Shown: positions 31,213 through 40,195 of the stretch, piece by piece
How positions within the stretch are numbered: the first letter of the stretch is position 1
Layout of the letters: each line of letters opens with the position of its first letter
Made by a program: the position numbers and the translations under genes
Notes under the pieces: model-generated
What the model was told of the DNA's origin: nothing
The model's database searches: none
What the model saw: only the letters and a program-made list of their open reading frames with translations
NCBI GenBank assembly: GCA_964478075.1
Contig: CAYZGO010000011.1
Span: forward strand, 36,469-100,468
DNA: 64,000 bases
From: DAOUEX01 sp034430235
Lineage (GTDB): Bacteria > Chloroflexota > Anaerolineae > UBA2200
Direction: 5' to 3'

Positions 31213-32892
31213 ATGCAGGATCAAGAGCAGATTCAGTCAGTTCGAGAGGCAAGGGAAAGTTGGGAACGCGGGACGCTGCACGACACACTATCCAGGCGGC
31301 CGGAGAGACACGACGAGTTTGTCACGACATCCGGTGACTCAGTGCAGCGACTCTACACGCCGCTCGATGTTGCGGACCTGGACTACGAACGTGACCTGGG
31401 TTTCCCCGGCCAGTATCCCTTTACCCGTGGCGTGCATCCCACCATGTATCGCGGCCGGCTGTGGACGATGCGCATGTTCGCCGGGTTCGGAAGTGCTGAG
31501 GAGACGAATGCACGCTACAAGTACTTGCTGGCTCACGGTGAAACGGGCCTCTCAGTAGCCTTCGACTTTCCCACGTTGTATGGTTACGACACGGACCACC
31601 CTCTCGCAGAGGGCGAGTTCGGCAAATGTGGCGTAGCTGTCTCGTCGCTGGCAGACGTGGAAATGCTCTTCGACGGCATTGCGGTGGACAAGATTACGAC
31701 CTCGATGACCATCAATGGGCCTGCTGCGGTCATCTGGGCAATGTACATTGCCGCTGCCGAGAAGCGCGGTATTCCCATCGAGAACCTGGGCGGTACCATC
31801 CAGAACGATATCCTCAAGGAGTACATCGCGCAAAAGTCGTGGCTGCTTCCTCCTGAACCTTCTATGCGGCTGATTGTGGACACCTTTGAGTTTGGCACGG
31901 AGTACTTGCCCAAGTGGAACACCATTTCTATCAGCGGCTATCATATCCGCGAGGCGGGCGCGACTGCAGCACAGGAGTTGGCCTTCACCTTGGCGGACGG
32001 TATGGCCTACGTACAGGCGGCCGTTGAACGGGGGCTTGACGTGGACAGCTTTGCCCCACGCCTTTCGTTCTTTTTCAATGCCCACAATGACCTTTTCGAA
32101 GAGATTGCCAAGTACCGCGCAGCTCGCCGCATTTGGGCACGCGAGATGAAAGAGCGTTTCAAGGCCAAGGATCCTCGTTCCGGGTGGCTGCGCTTCCACA
32201 CACAGACAGCGGGATGTTCACTTACCGCTCAGCAGCCCGAGAACAATGTCGTGCGCACTACTATCCAGGCGCTTGCTGCCGTTCTCGGCGGAACACAGAG
32301 CCTGCATACTAACTCCATGGATGAAGCTCTGGCCTTGCCGTCCGAGCTGGCAGTGCGCGTTGCCTTGCGCACGCAGCAGATTATTGCCCACGAGAGTGGC
32401 GTGTCCAACTCGGTAGATCCTCTAGCTGGTAGCTATCTGGTCGAATCCCTGACCAAGCGGTTGGAAGCTGAAGCCTATGAGTACTTTGACAAGATTGAGG
32501 CCCTGGGTGGTGTGATTCCTGCCATCGAGCAGGGCTTCTTCCAACGCGAGATTGCGAGGAGTGCCTATCGTTATCAGCGCGAGATCGACGGGCACGAACG
32601 TATTGTTGTCGGGGTCAACGATTACTTGACCGATGAACCGCTGTCCGTGCCCCTTCTCAAGATGGATCCCGCTGGCGAGCGCAGGCAGAGGGAGCGTTTG
32701 GCACGGGTGCGTCGTGAGCGGGATAATGAACTGCTTCAGCGGCGATTGGCAGCGCTGCGCGCCGCAGCGGAGGGCACTGCGAACATGATGCCCTACATCC
32801 TGGACGCGGTTCGTGCGTACGGTACTCTGGGCGAGATTTGCGACGTGCTGCGCGAGGTGTTTGGGGAGTACCGGGAGCGCGTGATTATTTAG
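31213..32892 (+). CDS. mcmA1: methylmalonyl-CoA mutase large subunit (catalytic part)
   Basis: The 559-residue protein contains the TIM-barrel of acyl-CoA mutases: FPGQYPFTRGVHPTMYRGRL, TRMFAGFGSAEETNARYKYL, TTSMTINGPAAVIWAMYIA and TAGCSLTAQQPENNVVRTT. It lacks the C-terminal B12 domain, which is encoded by the next gene, as in other split mutases. It isomerises (R)-methylmalonyl-CoA to succinyl-CoA with adenosylcobalamin. The active-site region around YRGRL...GFGSAEETN indicates methylmalonyl-CoA rather than isobutyryl-CoA as substrate, but this is not certain. GGAGGGG precedes the ATG. Confidence 0.93.
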   Translation: MQDQEQIQSVREARESWERGTLHDTLSRRPERHDEFVTTSGDSVQRLYTPLDVADLDYERDLGFPGQYPFTRGVHPTMYRGRLWTMRMFAGFGSAEETNARYKYLLAHGETGLSVAFDFPTLYGYDTDHPLAEGEFGKCGVAVSSLADVEMLFDGIAVDKITTSMTINGPAAVIWAMYIAAAEKRGIPIENLGGTIQNDILKEYIAQKSWLLPPEPSMRLIVDTFEFGTEYLPKWNTISISGYHIREAGATAAQELAFTLADGMAYVQAAVERGLDVDSFAPRLSFFFNAHNDLFEEIAKYRAARRIWAREMKERFKAKDPRSGWLRFHTQTAGCSLTAQQPENNVVRTTIQALAAVLGGTQSLHTNSMDEALALPSELAVRVALRTQQIIAHESGVSNSVDPLAGSYLVESLTKRLEAEAYEYFDKIEALGGVIPAIEQGFFQREIARSAYRYQREIDGHERIVVGVNDYLTDEPLSVPLLKMDPAGERRQRERLARVRRERDNELLQRRLAALRAAAEGTANMMPYILDAVRAYGTLGEICDVLREVFGEYRERVII

Positions 32893-32900
32893 GCCTTGAA

Positions 32901-32931
32901 GACTTCGGAAGTTTGTCAAACTTCCGAAGTC
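32901..32931. repeat. palindrome GACTTCGGAAGTTTG, before the B12 subunit gene
   Basis: A perfect palindrome around a central single base, with arms GACTTCGGAAGTTTG and CAAACTTCCGAAGTC. It lies right after the mutase stop codon and is followed by the B12 subunit gene. Confidence 0.85.
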
Positions 32932-32956
32932 TGGATGAGAGGTACATGGGGGATTC

Positions 32957-33367
32957 ATGGCAGATAAGAAGATCAGGGTACTGATTGCCAAGCCGGGTTT
33001 GGATGGACACGACCGGGGAGCCAAGGTCGTGGCTCGGGGTCTGCGTGATGCAGGCATGGAAGTGATCTATGCTGGCCTGCGCCAGACTCCAGAGATGATT
33101 GTAGAAGCAGCGCTGGAAGAGGATGTGGATGTAGTGGGGCTCAGCATCCTTTCTGGGGCGCACATGACTCTTATCCCCCGCGTGATGCGCCTGCTCAAGG
33201 AGTACGACCTGAGCGGCGTGCTGGTTTTCGTGGGGGGCATCATCCCTGATGAGGATGTCCCCGCTCTGAGTGAACTTGGAGTGAAAGGCATATACGGACC
33301 CGGCACGTCCATAGACGACATTGTGCGGGCCATTAGGGAGGAGGTCGCAGCGAGAGAGAGGGCTTGA
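32957..33367 (+). CDS. mcmA2: methylmalonyl-CoA mutase B12-binding subunit
   Basis: The 136-residue protein is a single cobalamin-binding domain: RVLIAKPGLDGHDRGAKVV contains the DxHxxG motif with the cobalt-ligating histidine, followed by LSILSGAHMTLIPRV and VFVGGIIPDEDVPALSE, where the GG forms the tail of the nucleotide loop. With the large subunit upstream it forms the split mutase. It is flanked on both sides by related GACTTC palindromes, an arrangement that could tune its expression relative to its neighbours. Confidence 0.95.
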   Translation: MADKKIRVLIAKPGLDGHDRGAKVVARGLRDAGMEVIYAGLRQTPEMIVEAALEEDVDVVGLSILSGAHMTLIPRVMRLLKEYDLSGVLVFVGGIIPDEDVPALSELGVKGIYGPGTSIDDIVRAIREEVAARERA

Positions 33368-33398
33368 GACTTCCGAAGTCTGTCAGACTTCGGAAGTC
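33368..33398. repeat. palindrome GACTTCCGAAGTCTG, after the B12 subunit gene
   Basis: A perfect palindrome with arms GACTTCCGAAGTCTG and CAGACTTCGGAAGTC. It begins directly after the B12 subunit stop codon, making it the mirror partner of 32901-32931. Confidence 0.85.
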
Positions 33399-33432
33399 TA
33401 GACGCTTGTCCGCCTCTAGCTCACGCTGACTT

Positions 33433-34479
33433 ATGGAAATCGTTAGGCAAGCATTGTCTGGAGATCGCAGGGCTATCGCCAGATTGATCAGTTTGATGGA
33501 GCGTGGCGGTGACAAAGCGCGGCGGGCTCTGGCCCAACTCTACCCTCATACCGGACGGGCCCACATTGTGGGCATAACCGGTGCACCTGGCACTGGCAAG
33601 AGCACGCTGGTGAACGAGATGGCCAAGGCCTACCGGCGCCAAGGTCTTACGGTGGGCATCATCGCTGTGGACCCTACGAGCCCATTCTCGGGAGGCGCGT
33701 TCTTGGGCGACCGCATCCGCATGAGAGAGCTAGCCACTGAGCGGGACATCTTTATTCGCAGCATGGCGACCAGGGGCAGCCTGGGCGGCTTGGCTCGCGC
33801 AACAGCAGACGCCGCACGCGTGTTGGATGCCGGCGGCTATCAGGTTGTGCTGGTGGAAACAGTGGGGGCGGGACAGAGTGAGGTGGAAATCGCCCGCATG
33901 GCACACACTACAGTAGTGATTCAGATGCCTGCCTCCGGTGATGAGATCCAGGCTATCAAGGCTGGAATCTTGGAAATCGCCGACATTATTGTGGTGAACA
34001 AGGCTGACTTGCCTGGTGCCGACAATGCAGTGACAGCACTCCGGACTATGCTTGACCTCGACTCTGCGCATACCGAGTGGCACCACAGGCGATCGGCCCG
34101 TGTGGCGGGCGTCGTCACGGACTCTGCTGGTACGCAGGTGGCTTGGCGGCCACCTGTGTTGAAGACGAGCGCGATACGTGGTGAGGGCACAGAGGAGTTG
34201 ATCGCGGCCATTCAGGCGCACCTGCAATACCAGAGTGACAGCGGCCTCAAGGAGCGTCGTGAGCGTGAGCGGGCTACAGCCGAACTGCGCCGCATACTGC
34301 GCCATACCTTGCTGGAGCGCCTGCTGAATCAGATTTCGGACCGGAATCTGCAGAGCACCGTTGAGCGCATTGTAGCACGTGAACAGGACCCTTATTCCGC
34401 TGCCGAGACGCTGATCGCTGAGACCGGACTCACCGTGGAGAAGGGGCGGCTGGAGGAGTCTGGATGCGCCTCTTGTTGA
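33433..34479 (+). CDS. meaB: methylmalonyl-CoA mutase-associated GTPase MeaB
   Basis: The 348-residue G3E-type GTPase has P-loop GAPGTGKST starting at Gly50 (Lys56), DPTSPFSGGAFLGDRIRM (switch I), ETVGAGQSE (Walker B/switch II) and VNKAD for guanine specificity. It loads and protects adenosylcobalamin in methylmalonyl-CoA mutase. A C-terminal dimerisation helix region begins near residue 265. An insertion-like segment around residues 215-235 (EWHHRRSARVAGVVTD) lies before PPVLKTSAIRGEGTEEL. It follows the mutase genes directly and overlaps the next gene by 16 bases. Confidence 0.95.
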   Translation: MEIVRQALSGDRRAIARLISLMERGGDKARRALAQLYPHTGRAHIVGITGAPGTGKSTLVNEMAKAYRRQGLTVGIIAVDPTSPFSGGAFLGDRIRMRELATERDIFIRSMATRGSLGGLARATADAARVLDAGGYQVVLVETVGAGQSEVEIARMAHTTVVIQMPASGDEIQAIKAGILEIADIIVVNKADLPGADNAVTALRTMLDLDSAHTEWHHRRSARVAGVVTDSAGTQVAWRPPVLKTSAIRGEGTEELIAAIQAHLQYQSDSGLKERRERERATAELRRILRHTLLERLLNQISDRNLQSTVERIVAREQDPYSAAETLIAETGLTVEKGRLEESGCASC

Positions 34480-35090
34480 TACGACATGGGCAATCTACTG
34501 GTAACGCGGCGAGACGCATCCAGGGCTGGAATGACGAGCCTTTGACCGAGGTCGGGCGAGCACAAGCACTGGGCTTGACGCGACGCTTGCAAAGTGAGCA
34601 ACGGATTGACGCCATTTACTCCAGCCCATTGCTGCGGGCTTGCCAGACCGCCGAGATCATCGCCGATGTCCTGGACTTGGCCCTGGCCCTGGACGAGCGG
34701 TTGAAGGAGCATCACATTGGCGTCATCACGGGGCTGCGTTTCGAGGAGGTGGAATCTCAGTACCCTGAGATTGTCGAGCGATGGCAACGAGATGTTTGGC
34801 ACGTGCCCATTCCCGGGATGGAAGACACCGACGTTTTTCAGCGCCGGGTCGTATCGGCCATGGATGAGATCGTTGCTCGTCACAAAGGAGACGATACAAT
34901 TGCTGTGATTGCTCACGGAGGTACACTGGGCGCGTACTTGGCGAGTCTACTGGCACTTGATTTCCGCAAGCGGCAACCGTGGGTATTCGATAATGCGTCG
35001 TTGAGCATCGTGGTTCTGGGTGGCGTGCGGCCACGCATCGCCCTGCTCAACGACACGTGTCACCTGAATCACTTGCAGAGGAGGACGTAG
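34464..35090 (+). CDS. histidine phosphatase (phosphoglycerate mutase-like, possibly alpha-ribazole phosphatase)
   Basis: The 208-residue protein begins MRLLLIRHGQSTGNAARRIQ, the RHG phosphohistidine motif, and ends the catalytic core at IAVIAHGGTLGAYLASL with the second histidine. It belongs to the dPGM/CobC-like branch. The overlap with meaB and the presence of cobO suggest a role in cobalamin nucleotide-loop assembly (alpha-ribazole phosphatase), but a general phosphatase cannot be excluded. Confidence 0.8.
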   Translation: MRLLLIRHGQSTGNAARRIQGWNDEPLTEVGRAQALGLTRRLQSEQRIDAIYSSPLLRACQTAEIIADVLDLALALDERLKEHHIGVITGLRFEEVESQYPEIVERWQRDVWHVPIPGMEDTDVFQRRVVSAMDEIVARHKGDDTIAVIAHGGTLGAYLASLLALDFRKRQPWVFDNASLSIVVLGGVRPRIALLNDTCHLNHLQRRT

Positions 35091-35092
35091 CT

Positions 35093-35638
35093 ATGGCCAT
35101 CCAGGGAAAGAGGCTTCGCTTACGGGCCATCGAGCGCACTGACATCCCCACCTTTGTGCGTTGGTTCAATGACCCTGAAGTCAGGAAGTATCTACAGATG
35201 CTGACGCCCATGTCGCTGGCACAGGAGGAACGCTGGTTCGAAGCTCAGCTAGGAGATCAAGGCCGCCACATCTTTGGCATTGAGGCGCTGGATGGCAAAC
35301 TGATCGGCAATATCGGGCTTGAGAGCATAAACTGGAAGAACAGCAATGCGGTGCTGGGCATTGTGATTGGCGAGAAGGATTACTGGGGACAGGGTTATGG
35401 CAGCGAGGCAATTATCACTTTGCTGAACTTTGTTTTCACGGAGATGAACCTGCACCGCGTCAGTCTGACAGTCTATGAATACAACCAGCGGGCCCTGCAC
35501 TGCTACGAAAAGTGCGGGTTCAAGCTGGAGGGCTGCATGCGCGAGGCGCGCTTCCACGATGGAAAGTACCACGACGAACTAATCATGGGCGTGCTGCGTG
35601 ATGAGTTCTTGTCTGCTCGTGCCAGCCTCAATCCCTAG
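35093..35638 (+). CDS. GNAT-family N-acetyltransferase (RimJ/RimL-like)
   Basis: The 181-residue protein starts at an ATG with GAGGAGG 6 bases upstream, two bases after the phosphatase stop. It has the RimL-type GNAT pattern: LRLRAIERTDIPTFVRWFND, IGEKDYWGQGYGSEAI (the acetyl-CoA binding loop Q/RxxGxG/A) and NQRALHCYEKCGFKLEG. Such enzymes acetylate N-termini of ribosomal proteins, polyamines or small molecules. The substrate is unknown. Its tight spacing suggests it is in the meaB operon. Confidence 0.85.
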   Translation: MAIQGKRLRLRAIERTDIPTFVRWFNDPEVRKYLQMLTPMSLAQEERWFEAQLGDQGRHIFGIEALDGKLIGNIGLESINWKNSNAVLGIVIGEKDYWGQGYGSEAIITLLNFVFTEMNLHRVSLTVYEYNQRALHCYEKCGFKLEGCMREARFHDGKYHDELIMGVLRDEFLSARASLNP

Positions 35639-35656
35639 ATACGAGGAGGAGAGAAC

Positions 35657-36646
35657 ATGGGAGATACGCTCTATGGTGATCTGGCTCTGATCAGTGGTTC
35701 GGCGAACGAACCCTTGGCTCAGGAGACCAGCGAGTACCTCGATTGCCCTCTTGAGGGTCGGGATATCATTGACTTCCCGAACGAGAACGTGTTCGTTCGC
35801 TTGCACCGCAGCATTCGCTCCAAGGACGTGTTCATCATTCAGCCAACAACCTCGCCGGTGAATCGGAACATTATGGAATTGCTGATATTGATCGACACCG
35901 TGCACCGAGCGTCCGCTGGTCGCATCACTGCAGTGATTCCCTACTATTCCTATGGACGCACGGATAAGAAGGATCAGCCCCGTGTTCCCATTACGGCTCG
36001 CCTGATTGCGGACATGATTGGCGTAGCAGGTGCGGATCGCGTGCTGCTCATTGACCCGCATGCCCAGCAGATTTCCGGGTTCTTCAGCATTTACGTGGAC
36101 GACTTTAGCGCTTTCCCTATCTTGTCGAAGTACATGCTGCAAAAGGGGCTGAAAGATCCGGTAGTGGTGGCTCCAGACGTTGGTGCCACCAAGCGCGCGC
36201 GGGATTTCGCAGAGGTACTCGATGTACCTCTGGCGATCATCGAGAAGCGTCGTATGGGTAATTTCCCTGCCACCAAAGCTTTGAATCTCATTGGTCGTGT
36301 GCGCGGGAAGAACGCAGTCATATTTGATGATGAAGTGGACACGGCGAGCACTTTGATGGAAGCCATGCATGTGCTGGAGCGACGTGGTGCCCAGCGTATC
36401 TGGTGCTGCGTTACTCACGGAGTGTTGTCACCGCCAGCCGTAGACCGCATCCGCGAGAGCAACATTCACGAACTGGTCATCACCAATACGATTTCTCTGC
36501 CGCCAGAAAGGCAGCTTGACAAGATTACAGTTCTCTCAATCGCTCCTTTGCTGGGCGACGTGATTGACAGCATTCATCGTGGACAGTCCGTGGGTGCTGC
36601 AAGAGCCAAGTATAGGGAGGCATGTGGCATTCACGTGGTTGTTTGA
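35657..36646 (+). CDS. prs: ribose-phosphate diphosphokinase (PRPP synthetase)
   Basis: The 329-residue protein has FPNENVFVRLHRSIRSKDVF, YYSYGRTDKKDQPRVPITAR (ATP and ribose-5-phosphate region), DPHAQQISGFF, VVAPDVGATKRARDFAE (flexible loop) and the PRPP-binding loop VIFDDEVDTAST. It makes PRPP from ribose-5-phosphate and ATP. The canonical loop is VDDIIDTAGT, so the match has a few substitutions that do not remove the acidic pair. GAGGAGAG lies about 5 bases upstream. It is the last gene before a long repeat region. Confidence 0.92.
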   Translation: MGDTLYGDLALISGSANEPLAQETSEYLDCPLEGRDIIDFPNENVFVRLHRSIRSKDVFIIQPTTSPVNRNIMELLILIDTVHRASAGRITAVIPYYSYGRTDKKDQPRVPITARLIADMIGVAGADRVLLIDPHAQQISGFFSIYVDDFSAFPILSKYMLQKGLKDPVVVAPDVGATKRARDFAEVLDVPLAIIEKRRMGNFPATKALNLIGRVRGKNAVIFDDEVDTASTLMEAMHVLERRGAQRIWCCVTHGVLSPPAVDRIRESNIHELVITNTISLPPERQLDKITVLSIAPLLGDVIDSIHRGQSVGAARAKYREACGIHVVV

Positions 36647-36829
36647 GATCTATCCGAAAAGGATAGCCGGGCTTGCGGTTCTCAGATGTTTGCTTGTGCA
36701 GCTTTCGGTGCAGTACCGCAGACAGTAGTGGTGATCCGTGCCATTCCAAGGTCTGTGAAGCTTGCCTTGAGTGCGGCGCTAGAGACTGTTTTCTCAGTAG
36801 CCCGCCACGCGGTTCAGCGGCACTTGTCC

Positions 36830-37166
36830 CGCTCCGCTGCGCTTCGGGGACTCTGCGCCACTCCCGTCTCCGCTTCGCTTTGGGGACTTCCCTGCCAAAC
36901 ATACGGCAGCCCTTCACCTCGCTTGACGAGGGACTTCGCCTTCGGTCGCAGTGCCGCGATCTCCTTACCTGGTTGGCGACCGAAGGCGTGTTCTCGGCGA
37001 AGCGTAGACCTTGCCCCGCCAAGCAGATGGCGGGACCTTGGCCCGGGAAACCCCGCCTAACGGATGGCAACCGTTCGCCCCGCTGGCGCGTAGAGACGTT
37101 GCCCCGCCAAATAGATGGCGGCCGTTCGCCTCGCTTGACGAGGGACTTCGCATGCAACGTCTCTAC
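36830..37166. repeat. composite nested palindrome region upstream of secA
   Basis: Several modules occur in series: CTCGCTTGACGAGGGACTTC (36921 region), CCCCGCCAAGCAGATGGCGGG (37016 region), and a full composite element at 37090-37166 with outer arms GTAGAGACGTTGC/GCAACGTCTCTAC. The composite is the reverse complement of 17895-17964. No gene lies between 36647 and 37248. Confidence 0.8.
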
Positions 37167-37206
37167 GATGTCGTTGGGCTCTTCCCTTTTATTCGCGCTT
37201 CGTCTG

Positions 37207-37215
37207 TGGTATAAT
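37207..37215 (+). promoter_or_regulatory. extended -10 promoter TG-n-TATAAT before secA
   Basis: TGGTATAAT at 37207-37215 is an ideal extended -10 element; the -35 region (TTTTAT) is poor, as expected for this class. It lies 34 bases before the secA start codon. Confidence 0.65.
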
Positions 37216-37248
37216 CTAGGTAGAGTTGCTTAGAGGTTAGCTAGTTCT

Positions 37249-40173
37249 ATGTTCAAAGGCTTGTTGGGCAAGATAGTGGGCGGCGCCAACGTCAGAGAAT
37301 TGAAGAGGCTGCAGCCCATTGTTGATGAAATAAACGTGCTGGAACCCGAGTACGAGCGGCTCTCTGACGATGAGTTGCGGGCCTGCACAGCAGCTTTCAA
37401 ACAAGAGGCAGAGGATGCTGTCGGTGAACTGCGCACAGAAGTTGCGCAGCTTCGGCAGGAATTGGCAATGGCCTCAGATACGGATTCGCGGCTTGAGTTG
37501 GAGAATGAATTGCAAGCTGCCACGAAATGTCTACGAGACACCGAAGAGAACATCCTGAATGTGCTCTTGCCGCGAGCTTTCGCTGTGGTGCGCGAAGCGG
37601 CCAAGCGCACAATTGGGGAACGACACTTTGACGTCCAGCTCCTCGGGGCTATCGTGCTGCACCAGGCCAAGATCGCCGAGATGAAGACAGGCGAGGGCAA
37701 GACGCTTGCAGCCACCATGCCGCTCTATCTCAGTGCTTTGCTTGGGCATGGCGCGCACCTGGTAACACCCAACGACTATCTCTCCAAGTTCGGCGTGCAG
37801 TGGATGGGCCCCATCTACCAGCTGCTGGGTTTGACTGTGGGTGTCATCCAGTCTGCGGCCAAGGACCCTGCTCTGGGCTCCTTCGTGTTCGACCCTGACT
37901 ATCCCGCCACTGACGATCGCTATCAGAATTTGCGCCCCGTGCCCAGGCGCGAAGCCTATCTTGCGGACATTACCTACGGTACGAACAATGAATTTGGCTT
38001 TGATTACCTGCGCGACAACATGGTCCGGGACCTGTCACAGTGCGTGCAGCGCGAATTGCACTACGCTATCGTGGATGAGGTAGACAACATCCTCGTTGAT
38101 GAGGCAAGAACCCCTTTGATCATCTCAGGACCCGCGGAGGAACCAACCGACAACTATGTCCGCTTTGCTAGTCTGGCGCGGGGGTTTCAGCCCGAGGCTG
38201 ACTACACCGTAGATGAGAAAATGCGCATAGTGACCCTCACCGAGGAGGGCACGGCCAAAGTGGAGAGTTCGCTGGGCATAGACAACCTCTATTCGCCTGA
38301 ACACTATGATTTGACTCCCTATCTTGAAAACGCGCTCAAGGCTGAGGTGCTGTTCAAGGCGGACCGAGACTATATCGTGAAAGATGGCCAGGTGATCATC
38401 GTTGACGAGTTCACGGGCCGGCTTATGTATGGGCGGCGCTACTCGGAAGGACTGCATCAGGCTATCGAGGCCAAAGAAGGGGTGCGGGTGCAGCGTGAGA
38501 GTCTGACCATGGCTACCATTACCTTCCAGAATTACTTCCGCATGTACAATAAGCTGGCAGGAATGACAGGTACAGCCGCTACAGAATCCGAGGAATTTCG
38601 GCGCATCTATGACCTGGACGTGATGGTGATTCCCACACACAAGCCCATGATTCGGCAGGATCATCCTGACCAGGTATACAAAACGGAAAGCGCCAAGTTC
38701 CGCGCTGTGGTGCGGGAGATAGAAGAGTTGCATGCCCAAGGTCGTCCTGTGCTGGTGGGCACGATCTCTGTCGAGAAATCGGAGATGCTTGCCGAGATGT
38801 TGAGGCGCAGGGGCATACCGCGCCAGGTGCTCAACGCCAAGCAGCACGAAAAAGAGGCCCTCGTGATTGCTCAGGCTGGGCGTTCGGGTACGGTCACTAT
38901 CGCCACCAACATGGCTGGGCGCGGCGTGGACATCCTGTTGGGTGGCAAGCCAGACGGGCTGGCGCGTGAGCAACTACGGCGGCAGGGCGTGGATCTGACC
39001 GAGGTGGATGCTCAAACCTGGGACGAAGAGTTGGCGCACGCACGGGAAACCTGTGCTGCCGACAAGCAGAAAGTGTTGGTCCTGGGTGGATTACACGTGA
39101 TCGCCACTGAGCGTCATGAAGCCCGTCGTATTGACAATCAGCTGCGTGGTCGTTCTGGCCGGCAGGGAGACCCTGGCTCTTCGCGGTTCTATGTGTCTCT
39201 GGAAGATGACCTGATGAAGCGCTTTGGTGGTTCGACTGTCGCTAGCTTGATGGATCGCCTTGGCGTGGATGAGGACATACCCATCGAGCATAACTTGATT
39301 ACTCGCTCCATCGAAAGCGCGCAGGTCAAAGTGGAAGGCTACAACTTTGACATCCGTAAGCACCTGCTGGAGTATGATGACGTGGTCAATCAGCAGCGCC
39401 AACTCATATACGACCAGCGGCGTCTGATCCTCATTTCGGATACTCTGAAGGACACGATACTGGACATGGTTCAGGAAGAGCTCAGCGCTGCGGTCGGTCT
39501 CTTCACGGCGGGTGACCCAGTGGACTGGGATCTCTCTGGGCTGTTGATGACTGTACGTTCGATTCTACCTTTGCCTCCAACCTTCAAACCAGAGTGGCGC
39601 AGCGTGAGCTCGGAGCAGATCGAGCAGCAGTTGCTGGATTTGTCTCAAAGAATCTATGAGGCCAAAGAGCAGCAGTTAGGGCCCGAGATGATGCGCCAGT
39701 TGGAGCGCTTGCTCATGCTGCATTCCGTGGACTCTCGATGGGTCAGGCACCTGACGGCTCTTGACGAGTTGCGGCAAGGAATCGGCCTGCGAGCTTTTGG
39801 GCAGCGGAATCCGCTCGTCGAGTACAAGCGCGAAGCGTTTGACATGTTTGAGGGACTGAAAGCTGCCATCGCTCACGACATTTCACACAAGATATACTTT
39901 GCGACCGTGGTGCGGGAGCCGGTGCGGCGCGGTGTGCGTGCCTTCCGCCCAGGTCGCGCGGGGCAGCGCACGGTGCCAAGCCACAGCAGGGCGAAGGCCA
40001 ATGTGGGACGAAACGACCCGTGCCCTTGCGGCAGCGGGCGCAAGTACAAGAATTGCTGCATGCGCAAGGACATGGCTGGCGGGGAGGGAGTTGCACAGCC
40101 GCAGGCGGCAACTGCCCAGGCTCCGAGCAGTTCCAGGCGTCGTACACGGAAGAAGAAGAAGAAGCGAAGATGA
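37249..40173 (+). CDS. secA: preprotein translocase ATPase SecA
   Basis: The 974-residue protein has all SecA landmarks: MKTGEGKTLAATMPLYLSAL (Walker A, Lys151), TNNEFGFDYLRDNMV, VDEVDNILVDEARTPLIISG (Walker B, Asp276-Glu277), GMTGTAATE, TNMAGRGVDI and RGRSGRQGDPGSS. Length and order are complete. The C-terminus has a proline/serine-rich linker and the zinc-binding SEC-C motif NDPCPCGSGRKYKNCC, which binds SecB or ribosomes. An N-terminal insertion at about residues 45-85 (AEDAVGELRTEVAQLRQE) is unusual in being a helix-rich extension. It powers export through SecYEG and has its own extended -10 promoter. Confidence 0.98.
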   Translation: MFKGLLGKIVGGANVRELKRLQPIVDEINVLEPEYERLSDDELRACTAAFKQEAEDAVGELRTEVAQLRQELAMASDTDSRLELENELQAATKCLRDTEENILNVLLPRAFAVVREAAKRTIGERHFDVQLLGAIVLHQAKIAEMKTGEGKTLAATMPLYLSALLGHGAHLVTPNDYLSKFGVQWMGPIYQLLGLTVGVIQSAAKDPALGSFVFDPDYPATDDRYQNLRPVPRREAYLADITYGTNNEFGFDYLRDNMVRDLSQCVQRELHYAIVDEVDNILVDEARTPLIISGPAEEPTDNYVRFASLARGFQPEADYTVDEKMRIVTLTEEGTAKVESSLGIDNLYSPEHYDLTPYLENALKAEVLFKADRDYIVKDGQVIIVDEFTGRLMYGRRYSEGLHQAIEAKEGVRVQRESLTMATITFQNYFRMYNKLAGMTGTAATESEEFRRIYDLDVMVIPTHKPMIRQDHPDQVYKTESAKFRAVVREIEELHAQGRPVLVGTISVEKSEMLAEMLRRRGIPRQVLNAKQHEKEALVIAQAGRSGTVTIATNMAGRGVDILLGGKPDGLAREQLRRQGVDLTEVDAQTWDEELAHARETCAADKQKVLVLGGLHVIATERHEARRIDNQLRGRSGRQGDPGSSRFYVSLEDDLMKRFGGSTVASLMDRLGVDEDIPIEHNLITRSIESAQVKVEGYNFDIRKHLLEYDDVVNQQRQLIYDQRRLILISDTLKDTILDMVQEELSAAVGLFTAGDPVDWDLSGLLMTVRSILPLPPTFKPEWRSVSSEQIEQQLLDLSQRIYEAKEQQLGPEMMRQLERLLMLHSVDSRWVRHLTALDELRQGIGLRAFGQRNPLVEYKREAFDMFEGLKAAIAHDISHKIYFATVVREPVRRGVRAFRPGRAGQRTVPSHSRAKANVGRNDPCPCGSGRKYKNCCMRKDMAGGEGVAQPQAATAQAPSSSRRRTRKKKKKRR

Positions 40174-40195
40174 ATCGAGTTGGGGAGGAGAAGCA

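Noticed and set aside
32901..33398. Rho-independent terminators at the two palindromes beside the B12 subunit gene.
   Set aside because: The hairpins are strong but neither is followed by a T-tract, and the genes on both sides belong to one pathway.
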